Both the position numbers and the translations under genes were made by a program. DNA of 41,544 nt from Deltaproteobacteria bacterium. GTDB taxonomy: Bacteria; Myxococcota_A; Polyangia; JAAYKL01. Under the pieces are notes generated by a model. It saw only the letters and a list, made by a program, of their open reading frames with translations, was not told where the DNA came from and ran no database searches. The stretch covers positions 1-41,544 of the forward strand of contig JAUVDV010000050.1 in assembly GCA_030595125.1 (NCBI GenBank), written 5' to 3'. This document shows, piece after piece, positions 32,643 to 41,161 of the stretch. Positions within the stretch are counted from its first letter, which is position 1; the number at the start of each line of letters is the position of its first letter.

Positions 32643-33566
32643 ATGAGATTTTGTCAGACGCCTGGAATAGTTGGTTTTATCATTGTGTTGGCAGTGGCGA
32701 CATGCGCAGTGGGTGAGGAACCGCTATACGGGACTTCCAGGACGATGGATCCCAGGACCCTCGGATTGGCGGGGGCTTCTCTGGCAACGCCGTCCAGTGT
32801 TTCGGGCCTGTACCTGAATCCGGCCACCATCGCCATGGCTCATATTTATCACTTGAACCTGATGTACCAGTACACGGGGCAGGAAAATATGCACATGGGC
32901 GGGATCGCGATCGTCGATTCCGTGACGTCATCGACAATTGCGGCGGGTCTGGCGGTCAACTACCTCGCCGCCAATCACGATCACACCCACCACCAGTCAT
33001 GGGACGGGAGATTGGCTGTAGGTGGGAATATTGGAGATGTGTTCTTCATTGGCCTGACAGGGCGGTATATTCGCGTGGAGCACGATTTGAAATCGGCGGA
33101 TCTAGGGCCGAACGGACGACCGGCCATGCCCTCGTCCGGAAGCCAGCAAGTGGACGGGTTCACGTTTGATGCGGGCGCCGCGCTGAATGCCGGGAATGTC
33201 CTGCGCATCGGCGTGACCGGTTACAACTTGAGCAACACGGATAGCATCTACGCGCCCCTGCAGCTCGGGAGCGGTGTGGCGGTTTCCCTGGTCGAAATGT
33301 TGAACATCGAGGCGGATGTTGTTTTTGATTTCACCAGTCACGAGAAGGTGAACGAGGAAATACGCGCAGGGCTCGAGCTCCTCGTCGCGGGGCGGGTTCC
33401 ATTGCGATTGGGTTACCTTCACGATGTTTACTATCACATCAACTCCATCGCCGCCGGCGTGGGCTATCTCGACAAAGCGTTTGCCATCGATCTCGGCTAC
33501 AGCCAGGAGCTGAGGCAAGGCGGAAGATTTCAACTCGCCTTGGGAGTTCGCATCTTTATAGGCTAG
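32643..33566 (+). CDS. PorV/FadL-like outer-membrane beta-barrel protein
   Basis: A 307-residue exported protein with a signal peptide to about residue 24. The mature start has the pattern seen in PorV/UPF0164 and FadL-like barrels: DPRTLGLAGASLATPSSVSG followed by LYLNPATIAM. Paired strands rich in alternating Gly and aromatic residues follow to the end, which closes with R-F-Q-L-A-L-G-V-R-I-F-I-G. A His cluster (NHDHTHHQSW) is near residues 110-120. Substrate unknown. The upstream gap holds repeat copy C. It is separated by 75 bases from the ECF sigma gene. Confidence 0.8.
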   Translation: MRFCQTPGIVGFIIVLAVATCAVGEEPLYGTSRTMDPRTLGLAGASLATPSSVSGLYLNPATIAMAHIYHLNLMYQYTGQENMHMGGIAIVDSVTSSTIAAGLAVNYLAANHDHTHHQSWDGRLAVGGNIGDVFFIGLTGRYIRVEHDLKSADLGPNGRPAMPSSGSQQVDGFTFDAGAALNAGNVLRIGVTGYNLSNTDSIYAPLQLGSGVAVSLVEMLNIEADVVFDFTSHEKVNEEIRAGLELLVAGRVPLRLGYLHDVYYHINSIAAGVGYLDKAFAIDLGYSQELRQGGRFQLALGVRIFIG

Positions 33567-33641
33567 TATCCCTGAGTGGAGGATCGTCCCGGCGGGAACA
33601 AACGCCGGGATGTGCGCTTGTCACGTTGCAGGGGAGTTCAG

Positions 33642-34229
33642 GTGGTTGGAAACGCTGAAAAGCGGCTTGTTCGAAAGTTGAAAGCCCGGGCGCCGGGCGC
33701 CTTCGAGAGCCTCATCGAGAACCACCAGTCATCTGTATTCAACTTGTTGTACCGCATGCTCAGCAACCGCGAAGAAGCTGAGGATCTCGCCCAGGAGGTC
33801 TTCATCACGGTCTTCAAGCAGATAGAGTCGTTCAGGGGTGATTCGAGCCTGGCCACATGGATATACCGGATCGCATCCAATCACTGCATCAACCGGAAGA
33901 AGTATCTCGCCAGGAGACGGCACTACGACAGCAAGTCTTTCTCTGATCTGGAAGATCGAGTGCAGCCGGCCCAGGGCAAGTCGCCCATATCGGGGCAGGT
34001 ACCGAGGCCGGACGAGATGGCGGAGGGGTTTCAGATGGAGCGCCTCGTACAGGAGGCGATCTCCGGGTTGGATGAGGAGCATCGCCTGGTCCTTGTGTTG
34101 AGAGACATTCAGAATCTCAGCTACGAGGAGATCGAGAAAATTGTCGATGTTCCGGCGGGCACCGTCAAGAGCCGGTTGCATCGAGCGAGAATGGCGCTAA
34201 AGGAAAAGCTGGCGCAGCATTTGAGGTAG
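33642..34229 (+). CDS. ECF-type RNA polymerase sigma factor
   Basis: A 195-residue sigma70-like ECF factor. Region 2 (about 18-90) includes NREEAEDLAQEVFITVFKQI and FRGDSSLATWIYRIASNHCI; region 4 (about 140-190) includes EHRLVLVLRDIQNLSYEEI and VPAGTVKSRLHRARMALKEK. The loop between has a Pro/Gly-rich insert. The start is taken as GTG 33642 because GGGGAG is 5 nt upstream; an in-frame GTG at 33576 is an alternative. It is followed after 2 nt by a zinc-finger anti-sigma factor, so it is probably held inactive until an envelope signal. Confidence 0.9.
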   Translation: MVGNAEKRLVRKLKARAPGAFESLIENHQSSVFNLLYRMLSNREEAEDLAQEVFITVFKQIESFRGDSSLATWIYRIASNHCINRKKYLARRRHYDSKSFSDLEDRVQPAQGKSPISGQVPRPDEMAEGFQMERLVQEAISGLDEEHRLVLVLRDIQNLSYEEIEKIVDVPAGTVKSRLHRARMALKEKLAQHLR

Positions 34230-34231
34230 TC

Positions 34232-34648
34232 ATGGACCACGATCGCGCAAGAGAACTATTCACTGCATATCACGATGAGGAACTGTCCTCCAGTGAAGTC
34301 GAGGAGCTGGAGTCCCACCTTGCGGCCTGTAAAGAATGCTCGGAGGAGTGGGATACCTATCGCAGGACCATGGAGGAAATATCGGGCCTGCACAGGTTCG
34401 CCGCCCCTGGAGGTATGACTGAGGCGGTCGAACAGAAGATCAAGCGGCGCAGCAAGGGCAGGTTTTTCGGTGAGCAGCGCTCCTTCAGCACTCAGTTCGC
34501 GATAGTTTCCTTCATCCTCATCCTGCTGTTCATGCTGGCCTACCTGTTGATGACCGAGGTCACGGAGATTACGGTCCTCGAGGAAGACGATCCGATCACG
34601 GACGGTAAAACCCCTACGGCGCAGGAGAGAGACGCAGGGGCAAGATAA
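34232..34648 (+). CDS. Zinc-finger anti-sigma factor (membrane-bound)
   Basis: A 138-residue protein. The zf-HC2 zinc motif H29-x3-C33-x2-C36 (ESHLAACKECSEEW) lies in the N-terminal anti-sigma domain. A TM helix at about 89-108 (FAIVSFILILLFMLAYLLM) anchors it in the inner membrane, with only about 30 residues in the periplasm. It starts 2 nt after the ECF sigma gene and should bind that sigma factor. Its 3-prime end overlaps the convergent anti-sigma gene by 35 bp. Confidence 0.85.
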   Translation: MDHDRARELFTAYHDEELSSSEVEELESHLAACKECSEEWDTYRRTMEEISGLHRFAAPGGMTEAVEQKIKRRSKGRFFGEQRSFSTQFAIVSFILILLFMLAYLLMTEVTEITVLEEDDPITDGKTPTAQERDAGAR

Positions 34649-35819
34649 GCTCGATCGCTCCGTCCGAAGGTGGCGGAAAGACCATCCCCTTGAACGTCCT
34701 GGACAGACAGGTCTCGAGTTCGGGCCACTTTTCGGTGCCCTTCAGGCGAACTTTCGAGACATGCCCCTTCTCGTTCACGTCGAGCCGGGCCGTAACCGAG
34801 ATGGTCGTATACAGGGATGGGAACCTCTTGAGAGATGTCTCGTAACAATTGGTGAGTTTGGGTTTGGTGTGGCTCATGACCTCGCGGACGACACGTTTTG
34901 ATAGTGTTCCTGCGGGGCGGTAGAGCCTGGTCTCCAGCGCACCTGCGTCAGCGTGGATCGGATCTCCTGTGGGAGATGGGGTCTCCATGAGGGGGAGGAG
35001 GCGTTGCCTGTCGATGGTCGATGAGGAATTCGGCAGTCGCCACTTGTCGACGGAGAGTGAAAACTGATCCGTGTCGGAGATCGGCAGGACCTCGCCGGAT
35101 CGGACCCGAATCTTCGGGCTCGCGCCGTCACCGATGGAAAACTCAGCACTGCCGGAGAAGATGGCGAACGAGGCGCCGGCCGCAAGAACGATCAACTCGC
35201 TTTCGAGAGCGCCGGGCGGAACGGTAATAAGAAAGACACCTCTTTCCAGGCTGACGGTCGGGGTTTGAATGTTGGATGATACAAGATCCAGCACCGAGGA
35301 AGGACCCATCTCCAGTCGCGCATCGAGCCCCAGAGCGAGGCGAACGCCGCCGTTGTCGTCGGTGCCGACCGGGGCTCCGCAGTGAAGAGCGGTGCCCTTG
35401 GGAGTGCAGCGAACCGCCCCAACGGTGTCGGCGACTGTGATCTTCAGTTGCTCAGGGAGAGTCGCGGACGGTGTGGAATGCGGTAAAGGTTTCACATGGA
35501 GATCGGGCACAAGGAGGGCCAGGGCCACAAGTGCAGCAGCAGCAGTGGTCAGGGCCAACGGGAACCATGCTACTCCGGCTGTTTCGGTTTCTTTCACCTG
35601 ACGGATCGCGCGCTCTATCCCCGCGTCGATCGCGCTCCAGTCCGGCTCGACAGGAGCAAGCGCGGCGGCTGCGGCATCCTTGAGCGCCGTCAAGGTCGAG
35701 ACCTTCGCCGTGCATGCCGGGCACTCGACAAGATGTGCGTTCAGGCGAACCCTGTCATCATCGGCGAGGTCGTGGTTGACGAGGGCGAAGGCCTCGCGAT
35801 CTTTGAGGCATCGCGTCAT
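34614..35819 (-). CDS. Anti-sigma factor fused to an AgmX/PglI-type C-terminal domain
   Basis: A 401-residue membrane protein. The N-terminus has a zf-HC2 zinc motif H29-x3-C33-x2-C36 (NAHLVECPACTAK). One TM helix is at about 83-106. The periplasmic middle (120-260) is beta-rich and resembles a FecR-type domain (VSLERGVFLITVPPGA, IRVRSGEVLPI). The end (306-398) matches the C-terminal domain of the FHA protein at 21737: L-S-K-x-V-x-R start, C325 in N-C-Y-E and C371, a 46-residue spacing versus 45 there. It overlaps its sigma gene by 4 nt (ATGA), so the two are translationally coupled. It should hold the sigma factor and sense an envelope partner through the tail. Confidence 0.87.
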   Translation of the reverse strand: MTRCLKDREAFALVNHDLADDDRVRLNAHLVECPACTAKVSTLTALKDAAAAALAPVEPDWSAIDAGIERAIRQVKETETAGVAWFPLALTTAAAALVALALLVPDLHVKPLPHSTPSATLPEQLKITVADTVGAVRCTPKGTALHCGAPVGTDDNGGVRLALGLDARLEMGPSSVLDLVSSNIQTPTVSLERGVFLITVPPGALESELIVLAAGASFAIFSGSAEFSIGDGASPKIRVRSGEVLPISDTDQFSLSVDKWRLPNSSSTIDRQRLLPLMETPSPTGDPIHADAGALETRLYRPAGTLSKRVVREVMSHTKPKLTNCYETSLKRFPSLYTTISVTARLDVNEKGHVSKVRLKGTEKWPELETCLSRTFKGMVFPPPSDGAIELILPLRLSPAP

Positions 35820-36469
35820 CTGGATTCCCCCTCGAAGAGCGAGCCCTCGAACGCGGGTTCCTTTGCGAGGCGCTCGTAAAAGGCCTTGCGGGCGTAAAAC
35901 AACCTCGTGCGAACGGTCAGCGCGGGCGCACCGACAACGTCGGCGATCTCCTGGGAAGACATTCCCTGAAAGTCAGCCAGGATCAACACCAGCCTCTTTT
36001 TCGGGGCCAGCGTATCCAGAACTCGTTGCACTGCGGCTTGCCGATCCCCGAGCATGGCCTCCTGTTCCGGCGTATCGGGTCCCTCATCAGGATTTGAAGC
36101 GACGTTGCGGGTGGGGTCGTCATTGAAGTGGAGGCGAATCCTCCGGCCCTTCTTCCTGATGTACTGGAGGGTTACGTTGAAAGCCACCCGGTGGATCCAG
36201 GTGGAGAGTTTCGACGTTCCCCTGAAACTGTTGATGGATTTGAAAACCTGGAGAAAGGCGTCCTGGACTACCTCGTCGCGGTCGGCGGCGTTGTTGATCA
36301 TCCGGGAGACGACACCGTACACAATCAGGCGATGCGCGTGATATATCTCGCGAAATGCATCCGAATCACCTGCCTTGCAGCGTTCTACTAGATCCACATC
36401 CGGATCATCGCCCGCATCCGTGTCTGGGTGAAAGGTGTATTCCATGAATACTGCAACGGCGGCTACCAT
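35816..36469 (-). CDS. ECF-type RNA polymerase sigma factor
   Basis: A 217-residue ECF sigma factor. Region 2 (about 25-95) includes DSDAFREIYHAHRLIVYGV, EVVQDAFLQVFKSINSFRG and LSTWIHRVAFNVTLQYIRKK. Region 4 (about 145-200) includes PKKRLVLILADFQGMSSQEI and GAPALTVRTRLFYARKAFYE. The linker is acidic. ATG 36469 has GGAGG about 11 nt upstream; ATG 36445 is a shorter alternative without a ribosome site. Its stop overlaps the anti-sigma start. The pair is convergent with the first sigma/anti-sigma pair. Confidence 0.9.
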   Translation of the reverse strand: MVAAVAVFMEYTFHPDTDAGDDPDVDLVERCKAGDSDAFREIYHAHRLIVYGVVSRMINNAADRDEVVQDAFLQVFKSINSFRGTSKLSTWIHRVAFNVTLQYIRKKGRRIRLHFNDDPTRNVASNPDEGPDTPEQEAMLGDRQAAVQRVLDTLAPKKRLVLILADFQGMSSQEIADVVGAPALTVRTRLFYARKAFYERLAKEPAFEGSLFEGESR

Positions 36470-36587
36470 TGTTTTGCTGTCCTCCGGTTTCGATATGTTT
36501 GTTGCCGGAGGCAGCCGTGCCGTTCACCAGGAAGAATAACCCATAGTTGTACTTGACCGAAACCATCTCTGGTAAAATGATCATATC

Positions 36588-36651
36588 AACCCCATCCCGG
36601 CCTTCCCCTGCGAGGGGAAGGGGAAAGTGTTGGAAGCCTGCTTTAAAATGA
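36588..36651 (+). repeat. Dispersed hairpin repeat, family 1, copy D (start of cls-like gene)
   Basis: AACCCCATCCCGG, stem CCTTCCCCT (36601-36609) / AGGGGAAGG (36613-36621) with a 3-nt loop, then GGGGAAAGTGTTGGAAGCC and a CTTTAAAATGA end. Its G-rich right arm doubles as the only strong ribosome-binding-like sequence of the next gene. Confidence 0.87.
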
Positions 36652-37829
36652 CCGATAGGGGAATCAATACTACAGTGGAAGAGCAGACCAGGAGTTCCTG
36701 GGCGAGGTATTGCCTTTACCAGGACATCGTTTCGGACTCCCACGATGTGACCTTGTTGATCGACGGCGTGCAGGCGTTTCCATCCATGATCGAGGCCATC
36801 GAGGGAGCGTCGAAGACGATTCTGATGGATAGCTACATCTTCAACGATGATTCGGTCGGAAGGATGTTCGCTGCGGCATTGGGTGAGCGCGCGCAGGCCG
36901 GAGTCGCCGTGTACCTGATCGTCGATGGTTTCGGGACGATCAACGTGCCGGCGTCCTTCTTCGATGATCTGCGCGATTCGGGCGTCAGGGTGCTGGAATA
37001 CAGGCCGGTCGCGCCCTGGCGTAAGGGATGGGGGATCCTCAGGAGGAATCACCGCAAGCTCCTGGTCGTGGACGGCAGGATAGGTTTTCTGGGCGGCATC
37101 AATATAGGAGACGAGTGGCTTTCAGTGGAACGAGATGGGCAAGGTTGGCACGACATCCATGTCCGCGTGTCGGGGCCGGGGGTGAGGGATCTGTCCTTGC
37201 TCTCCATGTCAACCTGGAGGGTTCACGGGGACGTGATCCTGGACCCTCGACTCTTTCTTGGTGATGGTGAGCCCGCTGGAAATACGAGAATCGGGATCGT
37301 GGGTTCGAGGGAGCGCAAGAAACGCAAAATTATCAGGCGATCGTACCTCCACGCCATCAAGAACGCGCGTGAGTACATCTACATTGCAAACGCGTACTTC
37401 ATCCCCGGGCTCGGTTTTCGCCGGGCGCTTCGAAACGCGGTCAGGCGCGGCGTCGATGTACGCGTCATGGTCCCCGCCCGTGGTGATATTCTGCCGGTGC
37501 AGCTGGCAGGTCAGGCGTTGTTCGGAAGGTTGATGCGCCGGGGCATCAAGCTGTTCCTGTGGCGCGAGGCCGTGCTCCACGCGAAGATCGCGGTCATCGA
37601 CGATGTGTGGGCCACGGTGGGGAGCTTCAACATCGATCGACGATCCTGGTCCATGAACCTGGAGGTAAACGCAACTGTAGTCGATCGCGCCTTTGCCATG
37701 AATCTCAAGGCCGTGTTCGAGAAAGATCAGGAGAAGTGCGAGAAGCTGGACCGTGTGAAATGGCGTCGACGTTCGTGGTTTCAACGCCTGGTGGAGCGTT
37801 TTTTCTATCAATTCAGAAAACTGATGTGA
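36627..37829 (+). CDS. cls: Phospholipase D-family cardiolipin synthase
   Basis: A 400-residue PLD-superfamily enzyme with two HKD motifs: H142-K144-D149 (NHRKLLVVDG) and H318-K320-D325 (LHAKIAVIDD), each followed by the usual G-x-x-N/S element (GGINIGDEW, GSFNIDRRSW). Together they form one active site that joins phosphatidyl groups to make cardiolipin. There is no N-terminal TM pair, so it resembles the ClsB type; the basic, aromatic C-terminus may bind the membrane. GTG 36627 sits just after the G-rich arm of repeat copy D (GAAGGGGAAA), while ATG 36648 is an alternative start at the repeat's end. Either way the first codons come from the repeat. Confidence 0.9.
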   Translation: MLEACFKMTDRGINTTVEEQTRSSWARYCLYQDIVSDSHDVTLLIDGVQAFPSMIEAIEGASKTILMDSYIFNDDSVGRMFAAALGERAQAGVAVYLIVDGFGTINVPASFFDDLRDSGVRVLEYRPVAPWRKGWGILRRNHRKLLVVDGRIGFLGGINIGDEWLSVERDGQGWHDIHVRVSGPGVRDLSLLSMSTWRVHGDVILDPRLFLGDGEPAGNTRIGIVGSRERKKRKIIRRSYLHAIKNAREYIYIANAYFIPGLGFRRALRNAVRRGVDVRVMVPARGDILPVQLAGQALFGRLMRRGIKLFLWREAVLHAKIAVIDDVWATVGSFNIDRRSWSMNLEVNATVVDRAFAMNLKAVFEKDQEKCEKLDRVKWRRRSWFQRLVERFFYQFRKLM

Positions 37830-37890
37830 TGTTGCTGGCAACCCGGTTAATATCGATCGCAATAAATGGTTTCACATTAAGGAGACAACT

Positions 37891-39906
37891 ATGTGGTTAT
37901 TGAGGATTGTATTGTGTGCGTGTTTTCTTACTGCCGCTCTTGGCGCGAGCGCGCAGGAGCTGGATCGTGGTCATAAATTGCTTGTTCCCAGCGTGATGGT
38001 GTCACAGGACGAGCTGGCCAATCCCCATCTCTATTACCCTAGAGTTACCGAGCGTTATATTGTCCCTCCAGGGGTTCTGGGGCCGCCTCCACCCGTGGGA
38101 TCGGTGCGTCCCGGTGAGTTCGATCCCCTCGACTCAACCCTGATCACCGTGATCGGGGCAGACCAAGTTTACGGGCCAATGTGGGTTGATATGGTGGAGA
38201 CATACGCCAACGCCGGTCATACCTGGATCATCATCCCCGATGGTGAAAAAGACAGTTTCAAGGGTCAGCTCGACTCTGCGGGTATCTCGGACGGCGATTA
38301 CTCTTTCCTCAACTATCCGGTCAACACCATCTGGGTTCGCGATTACGGCCCGGAGTTCGTGATGGACACCAGCGGTGAAAGATACATTTTTGACTCGTAT
38401 TATTGGGGCAGGCCTCTCGACGACCAGGTGCCCATCATCATGGGTGGAGGCGACTGGCTCAACTCCGACGGGTCGCCCGTGGAGGTCAACACCAACGAAC
38501 ACGAGCTTGCCGGTGGAAATGTCATGTCCGACGGCGCCGGCACGTGTTTCTTTTCCCATATAGTGTACGGGCTTGAGAAACCATCCGGCTGGAGCGATGA
38601 GGATGTGAACAATCTGATGGCCGAATACCTCGGCTGCGAGCAGATGATCGTGCTCAACCCCATTTGCCTGGATATGACAGGGCACATCGATCTGTACGCC
38701 AAGATGATGGGGCCCACGTCGATTCTACTTGCGGAGTATCCCGTTGATACCCACTTCGACGGGACGGTGGATTCGGGGGTTACCAGCGGCTACTGCTCCA
38801 CCCCGGACATGCCCAACGACTACCAGGATCAGGAGGACAACCTGGCCATCATCCAGGCGTCCACAAATATCGACGGCGACGCCTGGGAGGTCACCAGGCT
38901 CCAGTTGCCGGAACCTTACGACAGCTCCGGGTGGATCTATCGCTCTTACATGAACTCGGAGATCATGAACAACTGGGTAGCCATGCCCTCCTTCTACGTG
39001 GCCCATGGGGATGAGACCGCCCAGGACCTGCTGGATCTGGAAGCAGCAGCCATAGCAGCGTACGAGACGGCCCTTCCGGGCGTCAACGTGGTGGCCATAG
39101 ACGCGGATCACATGAACGGGAGCGGCGGCGCGATCCATTGTATCTCTCACGATATCCCCCAGGAAATGGGTGGCAACTGGACACCTCCGGCCGAGTACTG
39201 CGGTGACGGCGTTATCAACGGCGACGAGGACTGCGACGGCGATGACATGGGCGGCGCCACTTGTGCGGACTACGATCTGGGCGTGGCCGACGCACTTATG
39301 TGCAACGTCGATTGCACCATCGATACCTCGCAGTGCGGCGGGCCGGATTGCGGTAACGGGATTCTGGACGACGGCGAGGAGTGCGACCCGTGTGCCCTGG
39401 AGCAACCGGCCTGTTCCGACTGGAATCTCGGCGCGGGCAACGTAGGTTGCCACCCGGACTGCACATTCGCTATCGTCGACTGTCCGGAGGCTTCGGCGTG
39501 TGACGCCGCTGCCGTGGAAGATCCGGGCGTGGTGTGTTGTCCCGATACGCCGCCGGCCAACTGCGCGGCGGACTCCTGGAGCTGGTCAAGTCAGGACAGC
39601 TTCTACGGGTGCTGCACGCAGGATCTCAAGAATTCGATCTGGTGCGAGGGTGCTTCGTACAACAACCGGTCCTGCGACGGCGCGTGCTGGTTCATAGCCG
39701 GTGGCCCATTTGTGGATTGCGATGATCATGCCATCCCAGGTCCGGCGGACGAGGTCGATTGCTCCGGAGTTGACTATCCAGAGGCGGATGCGGGCACGGA
39801 CGCGGGCACGGATAAGAAAAAGGACGACGGCTGCGGTTGCGCTTCGGTCGGATCCCCTTCGGTTTCCAACGTGCTGTCAGTTATTCTCTCGATACTCCTG
39901 GGATAG
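37891..39906 (+). CDS. Secreted agmatine/peptidylarginine deiminase-like enzyme with Cys-rich repeats and sorting tail
   Basis: A 671-residue secreted protein. A signal peptide (1-21, A-S-A) is followed by a deiminase domain (about 60-430) of the PAD_porph/agmatine deiminase family. Visible active-site elements are WVRDYGP with D151, GHIDLYAKM with H265 and D267, and GGAIHCIS with the nucleophile C417. The usual Glu of the E-G-G-N motif reads Ala (LAGGNVMSDG). Residues 438-530 hold two Myxococcus-type Cys-rich repeats (CGDGVINGDEDCDG, CGNGILDDGEECDP), then further Cys-rich sequence, an Asp/Thr/Lys stretch and a C-terminal D-G-C-G-C plus hydrophobic tail similar to MYXO-CTERM signals but without the final Arg cluster. 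AAGGAG is 6 nt before ATG. The substrate may be protein arginine, since it is exported. Confidence 0.87.
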   Translation: MWLLRIVLCACFLTAALGASAQELDRGHKLLVPSVMVSQDELANPHLYYPRVTERYIVPPGVLGPPPPVGSVRPGEFDPLDSTLITVIGADQVYGPMWVDMVETYANAGHTWIIIPDGEKDSFKGQLDSAGISDGDYSFLNYPVNTIWVRDYGPEFVMDTSGERYIFDSYYWGRPLDDQVPIIMGGGDWLNSDGSPVEVNTNEHELAGGNVMSDGAGTCFFSHIVYGLEKPSGWSDEDVNNLMAEYLGCEQMIVLNPICLDMTGHIDLYAKMMGPTSILLAEYPVDTHFDGTVDSGVTSGYCSTPDMPNDYQDQEDNLAIIQASTNIDGDAWEVTRLQLPEPYDSSGWIYRSYMNSEIMNNWVAMPSFYVAHGDETAQDLLDLEAAAIAAYETALPGVNVVAIDADHMNGSGGAIHCISHDIPQEMGGNWTPPAEYCGDGVINGDEDCDGDDMGGATCADYDLGVADALMCNVDCTIDTSQCGGPDCGNGILDDGEECDPCALEQPACSDWNLGAGNVGCHPDCTFAIVDCPEASACDAAAVEDPGVVCCPDTPPANCAADSWSWSSQDSFYGCCTQDLKNSIWCEGASYNNRSCDGACWFIAGGPFVDCDDHAIPGPADEVDCSGVDYPEADAGTDAGTDKKKDDGCGCASVGSPSVSNVLSVILSILLG

Positions 39907-39919
39907 TCCGCGCGGCCTC

Positions 39920-41041
39920 TTACCTGGGTCTCTGGCCGGTGAGGGCTTTGGGCGCGCCGGGCATGCTCTCCACGTGAATTGTCTGGGTGGGGTAGGCGAA
40001 GTCGAGGCCCATCCCGTTGACACAGGTCATCAACTTGAGCATGAACTCCTGCTTGGCCTGCAGGAACTCGCCCCACACGGTGCTCTTTGTGAAGCAGTAG
40101 ACGAAGATGTCGAGGCTGGAGGGGCCGAAGTTGTCGAAGTTGACCAGGTAGAAATCGCTGTGGATGTTGTCGTCCTCATCGATGATCTTGCGGATCGCCA
40201 GGACCAGATCGTCCAGTTTCTTCGGTGGGGTGGAGTAGGTGACGCCGAGGGTCATCTTGATGCGGCGCTTCTTCATGAGGGACCAGTTGTTGACCGTGTT
40301 TGTGGTGAAGGTGGCGTTGGGAATGGTGATAAGGCTGTTGGCGAAGGTTCGAACGCGAGTGGTGCGCAGGCCCACCTCTTCGACGGTTCCCTCTGTCGCC
40401 CCGGTCTCGATCCAGTCGCCGATCTGGAACGGCTTGTCCAGGAAGATGATGATGGAGCCGAAGAGGTTGGCGACCGTATCCTTGGAGGCCATGGCCAGGG
40501 CCACGCCGCCGATGCCGAGACCGGCGAGAAGGCTGCCGACCGAGTAGCCCATGTTCTGGAGGATCATCACCGCCCCGATCAGGTAGAGGAAGACTTTCAG
40601 GCTGCGTCGGACAATGGGAACGAGCTGGTCGTCGAGCTTGCTCTCGGTCTGCGCCGCCTTCTCCTCCCACCATCCGGTGAGGCCCTCCACCAGTCGAGCT
40701 CCAAACCAGACGACCAGGACAATGGTTGTGGCCGACAGAGCGGCCCTCACGAACTTCTCGATGTTGACGGGCTCCTTTGGGATGGGAAGGATGACGATCG
40801 CCAAAAAGAGTCCCCCCAAAACCACGGCCCACTCCACCGGCTTGGAGAGCGCGATGAGGAACATGTCGTCGAAAGGCATCTTGGTCTTCTCGGTGAGCTT
40901 GATCAGACGGCGGAAGATGATCGCGGCTATCTTCTTGCCGATGAACCCGACGAGAATGGCGCCCAGCGCGGCCAGATATATCCACAGGGCTATGCCCATC
41001 AGGGGCGTATTCATGAACTCAATTACTTTTCCGATTTCCAT
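39920..41041 (-). CDS. mscS: MscS-family mechanosensitive ion channel
   Basis: A 373-residue inner-membrane channel. Hydrophobic helices lie at about 15-40, 70-87, 100-122 and 150-165, then the pore-lining TM3 at about 168-195 (LLAGLGIGGVALAMASKDTV) with the Gly/Ala pattern that packs the pore. The conserved beta domain follows (FGSIIIFLDKPFQIGDWIE, TVEEVGLRTTRVRTFANSLI, IPNATFTTNTVNNWS) and a C-terminal alpha-beta domain. It opens under membrane tension to release osmolytes. ATG 41041 has GAGGTGAG upstream. It is convergent with the deiminase gene, with 13 bases between stops. There are more TM helices than in the E. coli MscS. Confidence 0.94.
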   Translation of the reverse strand: MEIGKVIEFMNTPLMGIALWIYLAALGAILVGFIGKKIAAIIFRRLIKLTEKTKMPFDDMFLIALSKPVEWAVVLGGLFLAIVILPIPKEPVNIEKFVRAALSATTIVLVVWFGARLVEGLTGWWEEKAAQTESKLDDQLVPIVRRSLKVFLYLIGAVMILQNMGYSVGSLLAGLGIGGVALAMASKDTVANLFGSIIIFLDKPFQIGDWIETGATEGTVEEVGLRTTRVRTFANSLITIPNATFTTNTVNNWSLMKKRRIKMTLGVTYSTPPKKLDDLVLAIRKIIDEDDNIHSDFYLVNFDNFGPSSLDIFVYCFTKSTVWGEFLQAKQEFMLKLMTCVNGMGLDFAYPTQTIHVESMPGAPKALTGQRPR

Positions 41042-41161
41042 CGTCTCACCTCATGTTCGATTGACCGGCACACGGTATCATATCTTTCTCGGGAGCATAC
41101 AAGGGTTTGATTGGCGATCGGGTCTGAGGCACATTCCCGATGATACAGCCCGACTCGTTCA

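Noticed and set aside
39701-41110. A 469-codon plus-strand frame antisense to mscS
   Set aside because: A His/Asp/Glu/Gly-rich composition without domains; it overlaps the deiminase end and the clear MscS gene.
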